This document shows positions 56,970 to 64,000 of a stretch of DNA of 64,000 nt, one piece after another. The stretch's first letter is position 1; each line of letters starts with the position of its first letter. Made by a program: the position numbers and the translations under genes. The stretch covers positions 103,190-167,189 of the forward strand of contig NZ_BBJJ01000017.1 in assembly GCF_000739815.1 (NCBI RefSeq), given 5' to 3'. The notes beneath the pieces were generated by a model. It did not search any database. It saw nothing but the letters and a program-made list of their open reading frames with translations, and was not told the origin of the DNA. Source of the stretch: Paraburkholderia mimosarum LMG 23256 = NBRC 106338 (GTDB taxonomy: Bacteria; Pseudomonadota; Gammaproteobacteria; Burkholderiales; Burkholderiaceae).

Positions 56970-57111
56970 TTACATTACGTATTCTTCAATCTTTCGCTTT
57001 CCTGACTCCGCCGCGAGCGCTCCCGGATGCGGCACAATAGGCGCAGCAGGGCTCGGCGCGCGGCCCCAGACGCGCGCCTTGACTCACATGGCCCAGACGC
57101 CACCATTCTGC

Positions 57112-57642
57112 ATGACCCAAGCCTCCGCCCTTACACTGCGCCCGGCCACCGTCGCCGATGCCGCCTTGCTCGCCTCCATGCACGCCGCAAGCTGGCAGGC
57201 TACTTATCACGCACTGCTGCCCGCCGCGTTTCTCGAGCACGATGTCGCAGCCGAGCGCGCCGCCTACTGGCGTGCGCGTATGGAAGCGCCTGGCGGCGAC
57301 CGACGTCTCGTGCTGATCGCCGAACTCGACACGGGCGCTGCTGCGGGGTTCGTCTGCGCCGAGCGCCAGCCTGGATCGCCGTGGGGCGTGCTCCTCGACA
57401 ATCTCCATGCGTTGCCGGCACATCAGGGCATTGGCGTCGGCAAGCGGCTCATGCGCGCCGCGCAGGACTGGGCCCGCGCGCAGGGCGAAGCCCAGCTCTA
57501 CTTATATGTGCTCGACGGCAACACGCCCGCGATCTCGTTTTACGAGCGCCAGGGCTGGACCTACTCGGGCTCGGAGCCCGATCGCATGGGCGGCATCGAC
57601 ATCACGGCATTGCGCTACGTGTATCGCCTCGACCGTATGTGA
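57112..57642 (+). CDS. GNAT-family N-acetyltransferase
   Basis: 176 residues. LTLRPATVADAALLASMHAASWQATYHALLPAAFL at the N-terminus and the acetyl-CoA loop LHALPAHQGIGVGKRLMRAAQDWARAQGEAQLYLYVLDGNTPAISFYERQGWTYSG are typical of GNAT enzymes (the QGIGVGKRL pyrophosphate loop near residue 105). Substrate unknown. ATG 57112 is chosen; another in-frame ATG at 57088 adds 8 residues. Neither has a clear Shine-Dalgarno. Confidence 0.87.
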   Translation: MTQASALTLRPATVADAALLASMHAASWQATYHALLPAAFLEHDVAAERAAYWRARMEAPGGDRRLVLIAELDTGAAAGFVCAERQPGSPWGVLLDNLHALPAHQGIGVGKRLMRAAQDWARAQGEAQLYLYVLDGNTPAISFYERQGWTYSGSEPDRMGGIDITALRYVYRLDRM

Positions 57643-57848
57643 GGCACGACTCCGCCGCTTGCCTGGCGATCTCGTCATCGCGGCCCACGGGCACTATCTT
57701 TTAGGACATCTCCGATAGAGCGTCGAAAAGGGGACTGTCATCATCTGTGGCATCCCCATTTTTTCCACGCGCCGCAGGCGACTCACTTTTCGCGCCGCCG
57801 ATGATATTGCCTCCCGGCGCCGGCGCCACACCGGGCTGCGAGAGATCG

Positions 57849-58997
57849 ATGTCAACATTCCCGTTCGTTCAGGTTCAAGGCGCGCTGGCCTTGCCGCACA
57901 TTCGCCCGCTTGCCCGCTTGCCCGTGTCATTTGGGCGGGAATGGGCGCTCACGCCCCCTCATTCCAGCTTGCGGGCCGAACTGCGAGCGCTTTATGCGGC
58001 CATCCTGCGCACCGTCTGCCTGAGCGCCGAAGCGTTCCGCGCCGCCGCGCGATGGGACACCTGCCATAGCCCGGCGCCGCAGTCTCATCGCCCCGTTGCC
58101 GCGCCCATTGGGTCGCAAACTGACTGCGGGCCGACGGCCGCCCGCGCCGCATACGCGGTCAGCTCACCCGCGACGTCGCTCGGACACAAGCCACCGGCAG
58201 AGCAACACAGGCTCGCTGGCGGCGCAGTCGCGATTGGCGGTGCGGCGTTGCTCGCCTGGATCGTCGCCAGTCACGCGCCTCATGAAGCGGCAACCGAAAC
58301 CGGCAGCGCGAATGCTCGCCCTGTTCCAGTCACGCATCAAGATGCTTCGCGTCATCTTGCCGAAGCGCGCGCGCAGCACGAGCCCCTCGTCACCGGCCCA
58401 GTCAGGCAGGCTGCGTTGCCACCATCTCCCCCTGCAACGTCCTTGCCGCGCGGTGCGGACTCAATGTCCGTCGAAGCGGCCGCGGTGCCAATGGCGGACA
58501 AACGGGCTCCCGTCGTTGCAGCTCCGGCGCCGGCACAGGTTCACCGGGCCGAAGCAGCAACCGGCCGCAGGCCTGCGCAAGCCAACCTGGCTGCGCGCAC
58601 GAAACCCGATTTCAGTTTGCGCGCGCACTCGAAAACCGTTGCTCCCGCGCGACTAGTCCAGCGCGAGCCGCGCGGCGCCGAACGCATCGCCACGCAAACC
58701 GCGACGCAACGCAAGGTCACCGCGCATCACGATGTCCACGAATTCGCCCCCCATCGTGAAACGCGGCCGGTCACGACCCATCGCGCGCGAGGCGCCTACT
58801 CGGAAGCGTCGAGCTATTCACCCCGACAGACCGGCGCGAATCAGGCCGACGAATTCGCTTCCATCCTCGCTTATGCGAAAACGTACGCCCCGGCGCAAGC
58901 ATCGACCCGGCCAGCCGTGCCGGCAGATAGCACGGAGTGGGTGAACCATGTTTCACAGCGTCGCCTCACCGAGGTCCCAGACCGGTTCGCAAAATAA
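57849..58997 (+). CDS. Unrecognised Ala-rich protein with one membrane segment
   Basis: 382 residues from ATG 57849 (a longer frame to 57747 exists). The first 100 residues look folded (FVQVQGALALPHIRPLARLPVSFGREW...AELRALYAAILRTVCLSAEAFR). One hydrophobic segment (GGAVAIGGAALLAWIVASHA, near residues 120-140) is the only predicted span. The following 240 residues are Ala/Pro/Arg/His-rich and probably disordered, ending ASILAYAKTYAPAQASTRPAVPADSTEWVNHVSQRRLTEVPDRFAK. I recognise no domain. GAGAG before the ATG supports the start. It is followed by a bidirectional terminator. Confidence 0.55.
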   Translation: MSTFPFVQVQGALALPHIRPLARLPVSFGREWALTPPHSSLRAELRALYAAILRTVCLSAEAFRAAARWDTCHSPAPQSHRPVAAPIGSQTDCGPTAARAAYAVSSPATSLGHKPPAEQHRLAGGAVAIGGAALLAWIVASHAPHEAATETGSANARPVPVTHQDASRHLAEARAQHEPLVTGPVRQAALPPSPPATSLPRGADSMSVEAAAVPMADKRAPVVAAPAPAQVHRAEAATGRRPAQANLAARTKPDFSLRAHSKTVAPARLVQREPRGAERIATQTATQRKVTAHHDVHEFAPHRETRPVTTHRARGAYSEASSYSPRQTGANQADEFASILAYAKTYAPAQASTRPAVPADSTEWVNHVSQRRLTEVPDRFAK

Positions 58998-59010
58998 CGC
59001 ACAATTTTCG

Positions 59011-59050
59011 CCACAAAAAAACCCGGCTTAAAACCGGGCTTTTTTGTGGG
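59011..59050. terminator. Bidirectional terminator
   Basis: CCCGG/CCGGG core (59022-59026 and 59034-59038) within longer complementary flanks (CCACAAAAAA left, TTTTTGTGG right). A7 and T6 runs serve both directions, between convergent genes. Confidence 0.9.
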
Positions 59051-59114
59051 TCGCGTAAGAAGCAAGCCAGGCAACAAGGCGGACGACCGCTCCCGCATTC
59101 GCCGGCCGCTCCCT

Positions 59115-59873
59115 TCAGTGTCGCGCAGTGGGCAGGCCTGCCTCCGTCGCGCGCTGGAGCGCATCCACCTGGCGCTCCAGGTCTCGCAGTTGCGCCTGCG
59201 CCTGTGCCTTCTGCGCATTGAGCGCCGTGGCGTCGCCCTGCACTTGGCGCTGGTGGGCATCGACCCGCGCCTGTTGCGTGCGCGCGATGTCGAGGTCGGC
59301 CTGCAACCGGCGCGCGCGCGCTTCGGACAGCGCGATCACGCGCTCGATGAAGGTCTTTTGCGCCTCGAGCTGCGTGCGCCGTATCTCAACCTGGGCGAGT
59401 TGCTCGGTTTGACGCACGAAATCGGCATAGATCGCTTCCGAACGCGCTGCGTCCTGCGAACGGATCACGCGCCAGAAGTGCTTGTCCTGAAACAGCACGA
59501 CGTAGTACGTCATCTCCGGCGGGTAGAAGAAGAGGCTCGCACCGTAGCTCGCGTTATAAGTCGTACGGAGTTCGACGAGTTGCGCGTCGTGAATCAGTTG
59601 CATCAGCGTGGCAACATCGCCTTGCGACGCGCCGGCGCTGGCCTGCTCATCAGGATTGCTCACGGCTGGCAGCACGCCGGCCGGCTGCGGCGTCAAGCTG
59701 CCGAGCGCCGGGCGGCTGCCCGCGAGCGGCGCCCTTTCTCCAGCCGCGGCGGGCGCGGAGCCCATGTTCGCCGCGTCGGCCGGCATGCCCGCCCATGCCG
59801 TTGCGCCCCGCTGCAGCAGTATGAGGGTCGCGGCGCTGAGCATCACACGGCGCAACGTGATCGAATGCTTCAT
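59115..59873 (-). CDS. DUF2968-family exported protein
   Basis: 252 residues. A signal peptide (MKHSITLRRVMLSAATLILLQRGATAWA-GM) is followed by a Pro/Ala linker and the DUF2968 domain: GDVATLMQLIHDAQLVELRTTYNASYGASLFFYPPEMTYYVVLFQDKHFWRVIRSQDAARSEAIYADFVRQTEQLAQ. The C-terminal half is a long coiled coil (EIRRTQLEAQKTFIERVIALSEARARRLQADLDIARTQQ...ALNAQKAQAQAQLRDLERQVDALQRA). Periplasmic by prediction. Function unknown; typical of Burkholderiales. Confidence 0.86.
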   Translation of the reverse strand: MKHSITLRRVMLSAATLILLQRGATAWAGMPADAANMGSAPAAAGERAPLAGSRPALGSLTPQPAGVLPAVSNPDEQASAGASQGDVATLMQLIHDAQLVELRTTYNASYGASLFFYPPEMTYYVVLFQDKHFWRVIRSQDAARSEAIYADFVRQTEQLAQVEIRRTQLEAQKTFIERVIALSEARARRLQADLDIARTQQARVDAHQRQVQGDATALNAQKAQAQAQLRDLERQVDALQRATEAGLPTARH

Positions 59874-60133
59874 ACCTGCCTATTCCGTCCATGATTCTCA
59901 GTAACCCTTCATTATCGCCGCGGGAAAATCTCAAAAATGAGGTTTAATTTTAGATAGGCCGACGAATCGCAAGATTAGGACGATTCTTATGCGATAAGGA
60001 CGCCCATCCCGTGCACAAGGGATGCAAGCTGCGTAGGACTCCGAGGCATGGACCCAAAAGACCATGGCCCAAGGAAGCGGAGCGCGCAGGCTGCGGGCGG
60101 CCGGTATGAGATGGCAATCGCCGTGGTCGGCGA

Positions 60134-61522
60134 TCAAAAGCGCGTTTCGCGCGCCGAGCGAAGGAAGGTGTCGAGCAGCGGCGTGCAATCGAGCAGTTCC
60201 GGGCCACCCGCGCGGTGAAACTCCGGGTGCCACTGCACGCCCACGACGAACGGCGCTCGCCGGTAACGCACTGCCTCGATGAGCCCGTCGCCGGCCGATA
60301 CGGCCTCTACCGTCAAGTCACGCCCGAGGTTTTTCACGGCTTGATGGTGGATCGAGTTGACGAGGGCTTCGCGCCTACCGGGGAACATGCTCGCGAACGT
60401 CGATCCTTCCGGGAACGAGATCGAATGGCGATGCTGGTCGTAATGCTCGCTCACGTGAACGCCGGCAGTCGGCACGTCGCTGGCGATGTCCTGATAAAGC
60501 GTGCCGCCGAATGCAACGTTGATGAGCTGGCAGCCGCGGCACACGCCGAGCACCGGCTTGCCCGACTCGACGAACTCATGAAGCAATTCGAGTTCGTACA
60601 TATCGCGCACGCGGTCGCCCGGCCACTCGGGGCGCGGCGAGATTTCCGCGTAGGTCTGCGGCGAAACGTCGGCGCCGCCCTGGAGCAACAGGCCGTCGAG
60701 ATGCTTCGCGTAATCGCGCAACCGGATGTTGCTCGGATGCAGCATGCCCTGGTGGCCGACCGTCGGGATCATGAACACGATGACGTCGCGCGACATCACC
60801 CAGTGCGCAATCGACTCTTCGAGGTATTGCAACGTTTTGCCGCGCAGCCCCTGTGCCCCCGGCTCCGGGTGGAAGATCCGCGCCGAGACGCCGATGCGCA
60901 GCGTGCGCTGCGTGATGCGCTGACCGGCGCGGTCGAACAGCTGCCGTGCACGCGCCGCAACGATGCGGCCGAACACCGCCCACGCCGAATCGCTCGGACG
61001 CAGATAGCGCGGCGGCTCGGGCGGAATGGCGCCGGGCGGCGGCGGATGATGGGCCGTGAAGTCGGGCGCCTGGCCAAACCCGGGGGGCGCCGCCCCAGGA
61101 CGCGCCTGCGCGGCGGACCCCTCGCCAGTGCTCACCGGCTCCGTGTGCGCAGCGGGTGCGGGTGCAAACGCGCCTGCGGCACTGGTTTCGCCGATCGGGA
61201 TGCGCGGCGACGCGCCGGCGGGCGCCCGCTCCGGCAGTTCGCCCGGCGTCGAAGCGGCGGAAGGCTGTGCGGCAGACGGCACGGCGCCTGGCGTGACGGT
61301 CGAGGCGCTGTCCGGCGAGTCGGTCGACGCGCGTTGCGCAGCTTCCCCGGAAGGCGAAGCGGTGGGCGACGATGGAGCGGGAGAACTGGAAGGGACGCCA
61401 GCGGAAGTGCCCGGCGATGGACCCGTTGCGCCTGTGGGAGCGGGAATCGAGGAGGACGGGGTGCCCGCAGGGCGGCTTGCACCGTCAGGGACGCCGGGGT
61501 GATCTGATTTGTTTTCGCTCAT
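60134..61522 (-). CDS. Gamma-glutamyl hydrolase-type (peptidase C26) protein with long disordered head
   Basis: 462 residues. Residues 1-180 are Pro/Ser/Thr/Ala/Gly-rich and disordered. Residues 205-455 are a class I glutamine amidotransferase-like domain of the PuuD/C26 type: LDGLLLQGGADVSPQTYAE, the nucleophile in SGKPVLGVCRGCQLINVAFGGTLYQDI, NSIHHQAVKNLG, and the His-Glu pair in FVVGVQWHPEFH. PuuD-type enzymes cleave gamma-glutamyl-GABA in putrescine breakdown; no other puu gene is nearby, so the substrate is open. No signal peptide. ATG 61522. Confidence 0.87.
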   Translation of the reverse strand: MSENKSDHPGVPDGASRPAGTPSSSIPAPTGATGPSPGTSAGVPSSSPAPSSPTASPSGEAAQRASTDSPDSASTVTPGAVPSAAQPSAASTPGELPERAPAGASPRIPIGETSAAGAFAPAPAAHTEPVSTGEGSAAQARPGAAPPGFGQAPDFTAHHPPPPGAIPPEPPRYLRPSDSAWAVFGRIVAARARQLFDRAGQRITQRTLRIGVSARIFHPEPGAQGLRGKTLQYLEESIAHWVMSRDVIVFMIPTVGHQGMLHPSNIRLRDYAKHLDGLLLQGGADVSPQTYAEISPRPEWPGDRVRDMYELELLHEFVESGKPVLGVCRGCQLINVAFGGTLYQDIASDVPTAGVHVSEHYDQHRHSISFPEGSTFASMFPGRREALVNSIHHQAVKNLGRDLTVEAVSAGDGLIEAVRYRRAPFVVGVQWHPEFHRAGGPELLDCTPLLDTFLRSARETRF

Positions 61523-61700
61523 GACGTGGGGTCAGGCGCGCGGCGCGCGAACGAATGAACAGGGCTTGATTATCCGTCGCACCGCACGCCGCCGCCACCC
61601 CTGCGCACAATTGCTCACATTCCATCGTATGTGACAGGGTTGCCGGGACAAACGGCTGCGCGAGCGAGCGCAAGCCGTGCCGCCTGCCGATGCGGCCAGC

Positions 61701-63457
61701 TCAGGCATCCGGCCGTTCGTCGAAGGTCTCGCGCAACGCTATCTGCATCGACGCGTGAATCTTCACGCACCAGCGCCACAGCAGCATGGTGAGCGCCGCC
61801 GCGCACACCAGCACCCCGATGAGAAAACCCGTGGGCGGCAGGATCGTCCCGGAAAGCGCGGCCACGAGGAGAAACACGCCGAACATCGAGACCACGGGCA
61901 ACAGTTCCGCTATCACATGACGGATGGCGCGCGTGAAGCGCCCAGCCTTCTCCGGGTGCACGCTCACCTCGGCGAGCAGTCGCGCGAGCGACTGCGTCTT
62001 GCGCCACACCGCAACGAGAAACGGCATCGCGAGCATGAGCGCCGCGCTCCAGAGCACGACACGCTGGACGCGCTCGTCGACGATCCAGTGCGCGAGCCAG
62101 GGCGCCGCGTAGCGCGCGCCATAAGAGACGCCGATGAAGATCGCCGAGACAAGCGCGAGATTCACGGCAATCTGGAGGACGATCGCTTCGTGAGCGAAAA
62201 GATCGTGGGCCCGTCCGAGCGCGGCACGAGGCAGCGCAGCCACTGGCTGTACATCCCGAACACGTTGGAGACGGCGGGCGGCATGGCGCGGGCGAGGCGC
62301 TGCGAGAGCGGATCGGCGATGCGGATGAGGTAAGGCGTAGTGAGCGTCGTGATCGCGGAGACGGTCACCGCGATGGGATAGAGAAAGCCGCTCGTCACCT
62401 TCAGCGTGAGGCCGAGCGAGGCGATGATGAACGAGAATTCGCCGATCTGGGAGACGGTCATCCCCACGCGCATCGCGGTGCGTCCGTCGCGGCCCGCGAG
62501 AAAGGTGCCGAGGCCGCACGACACGAGCTTGCCGAGCACGACGGCAAGCGAGATCACGGCGATCGGCCCGGCGTAGTCGACCAGCACGAGCGGGTTGAGC
62601 ATGAGCCCGATCGTCACGAAGAAAATGGCCGAAAAGGCATCGCGCAGCGGCGCGACGAGATGCTCGATGCGATGCAGATGGCGCGACTCGGCCATGACCG
62701 CGCCGATCAGGAACGCACCGAGCGCGATCGAATAATCGAGCTTCACGACGAGCAGGCAAAAACCGAAGCAAAAGCCCAGCACCGAGACCAGCAGCATCTC
62801 GTCGCTACCTACGCGCGCGACGTAGCCGAGCGCGCGCGGCACGACGAGGATACCCGCGAGCAGCGAAACGACCATGAAGAGCAGCAGTTTGCCGAGCGTG
62901 ATCAGCGCGATGCCCGGCGACAGTTCGCCCGTCTGCGCTATGCCGCCCAGCAGCACGAGCATCGCGATGCCGAGAATGTCCTCGACGATCAGGACGCCGA
63001 ACACGAGCTGCGCGAACGGCTCGCGCTTCACGCCCAGGTCGGAGAGCGCCTTGACGATGATGGTCGTCGACGAAATGGCGAGGATCGCGCCGAGGAACAG
63101 CGAATCCATCGTGGCCCAGCCGAACGCGCGGCCGATCTCGTAGCCCACCCACAGCATCAGCACGATTTCCGAGAGCGCGGCGACGATGGCCGTTGCACCC
63201 ACCTGAAAGAGCTTGCGCAGGCTGAATTCGAGGCCGAGCGAGAACATGAGGAACACCACGCCGAGCTCGCCCATCGTGTGGATGGTCGCTTCGTCGTGGA
63301 TCAGGTGGAAGGGCGGCGTGTATGGCCCGATGATCACGCCCGCCGCGATATACCCGAGCACGACCGGCTGCTTCAGGCGATGAAACAGCACTGTGACGAC
63401 GCCCGCGAGCGCCATCACGACTGCCAGATCCTGAATGAAGCCGATTCCATGGTGCAT
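61701..63457 (-). pseudogene. CPA2-family monovalent cation/proton antiporter, interrupted by a frameshift
   Basis: A full-length antiporter of about 585 residues is split between two frames. Frame 1 (63457-62162) gives the Na+/H+ exchanger domain: LGYIAAGVIIGPYTPPFHLIHDEATIHTMGELGVVFLMFSLGLEFSLRKL, then SSTTIIVKALSDLGVKREPFAQLVFGVLIVEDILGIAML with the conserved Glu-Asp. It ends with GPTIFSLTKRSSSRLP-stop. Frame 2 resumes as FAHEAIVLQIAVNLALVSAIFIGVSYGARYAAPWLAHWIVDERV and continues to 61701. The switch is at a run of four A (62197-62200, T4 on the coding strand); one extra T would restore a single frame (IFFAHEAIVLQ). Sequencing error, phase variation or recent decay are all possible. Twelve or more membrane spans, inner membrane. 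Confidence 0.85.
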
Positions 63458-63654
63458 GAAGACTTTCCTTACGAATTGCTATCAATGCCTTGCATGTTAC
63501 CCGATGCGCAGCCCGATCCAGATTGCACGCCAGGAAAAAAGCCGACCTACAATGATGCGACCCTTGCCGGCGCCGTTCCCGCGCCTGCCGCCTGCGCAAG
63601 CATTTGGCTGATAAGGCCACCGCCCGCGCCGCCGCGCACATCGACTGCGCATTA

Positions 63655-64000
63655 ATGGATTGTTCCGCCGCCATGACTACTGCTTCCGCCGCCGTCACTC
63701 CCACGCTCGCCCCGTTTCCGCCCCTCGCCCAGCTCGCCGCCGATCTGGCGGCGGGCCGCACGACGAGCCGCGCGCTCGCAGAAGTCGCGCTCCAGCGCAT
63801 CGCCGATCCGGCGGGCCAGGGCGCGACCGTCTTCACGCACGTCGACCCGGAGCGCGTGCGCGCCGCCGCCGACGCGCACGATCGCCTGCGCGCGGCCGGC
63901 ACGGTGCTCTCGCCGCTCGCGGGCATTCCGGTCTCGGTGAAGGATCTGTTCGACGTGGCTGGGGAAGTCACGCGCGCCGGTTCCACCGCGCTCGCGAACG
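63655..64000 (+). CDS. Amidase-signature protein (3' end cut by window)
   Basis: The first 115 or so residues of an amidase-signature enzyme. LAQLAADLAAGRTTSRALAEVALQRIADPAGQGATVFTHVDPERVRAAADAHDRLRAAG is the usual N-terminal helix region, and SPLAGIPVSVKDLFDVAGEVTRAGSTAL contains the catalytic Lys (in SVKDLFDV) of the Ser-cisSer-Lys triad; the serines lie beyond the window. The ATG at 63655 or the in-frame ATG at 63673 (MTTASAAVTP) may be used. It is divergent from the antiporter gene. Substrate unknown. Confidence 0.9.
   Translation, partial: MDCSAAMTTASAAVTPTLAPFPPLAQLAADLAAGRTTSRALAEVALQRIADPAGQGATVFTHVDPERVRAAADAHDRLRAAGTVLSPLAGIPVSVKDLFDVAGEVTRAGSTALAN

Noticed and set aside
62162..62200. 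Programmed ribosomal frameshift in the antiporter gene
   Set aside because: The site is only T4 without a standard slippery heptamer or a clear downstream pseudoknot, and antiporters are not known to use this; mutation or error is simpler.

Overview
The window is a GC-rich chromosomal segment of a beta-proteobacterium of the Burkholderia sensu lato group; Paraburkholderia, Caballeronia or a close relative is my inference. Reasons: the gene order gyrA-serC-pheA-(hisC)-tyrA-aroA-cmk-rpsA-ihfB-lapAB-ugd-hldA-hldD-cysM, the tmRNA tag ANDDTFALAA, a split HldA kinase, a soluble NAD-linked formate dehydrogenase operon, and class I EPSP synthase. Gene density is about 90 percent. I see no prophage, insertion sequence, integrase, CRISPR array, rRNA or tRNA, so this is mostly core genome.

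Layout. 1-3.2 kb: rsgA (5' end cut by the window), a DUF2007 protein, a CobD/CbiB-like membrane protein and a NUDIX hydrolase with an in-frame pentapeptide repeat. 3.2-5.9 kb: the ribosome-maturation operon rpsP-rimM-trmD-rplS, with a good promoter and terminator. 6-9 kb: a PQQ-type sugar dehydrogenase, a TM2 protein and a radical SAM protein behind a near-consensus LexA box. 9.1-14.9 kb: an Lrp-type regulator divergent from dadA, an acyl-CoA dehydrogenase, and etfBA. 15-17.6 kb: the metNIQ methionine importer. 17.9-22.2 kb: a lipase-like hydrolase, an enoyl-CoA hydratase, a histone-deacetylase-family protein and MltB.

22.3-40.9 kb is one long minus-strand block. Read in the direction of transcription it contains gyrA, a DUF2059 protein, serC, pheA, a broken hisC remnant, tyrA, aroA, cmk, rpsA, ihfB, lapA, lapB, ugd, hldA, hldD, a ComEA-like protein and cysM. 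It joins DNA topology, serine and aromatic amino acid synthesis, translation, and LPS-core precursor supply and control. The hisC copy normally found between pheA and tyrA is reduced to about 39 codons with a frameshift, so the locus relies on another aminotransferase.

41.4-44.3 kb: an OmpA-family protein, ubiG, gph and the tmRNA gene ssrA. 44.4-51.3 kb: a small secreted protein, then the formate regulator fdsR divergent from fdsGBAD; the usual fdsC (fdhD-like) gene is absent. 51.4-64 kb is more variable: a flavin monooxygenase, a zinc-type ArsR regulator coupled to a His-rich CDF metal exporter under a perfect palindromic operator, a TPR protein with a glycosyltransferase-like C-terminus, a GNAT acetyltransferase, an unrecognised Ala-rich protein, a DUF2968 protein, a class I glutamine amidotransferase-like hydrolase with a long disordered head, a CPA2 antiporter interrupted by a frameshift, and the start of an amidase.

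I did not find a clearly new multi-gene system. The best leads are the LexA-box palindrome in front of the radical SAM gene, the decayed hisC, an orphan terminator with an upstream promoter between gyrA and ompA (possible small RNA or attenuator), the metal-sensing ArsR/CDF module, two tandem-repeat loci, and the frameshifted antiporter.
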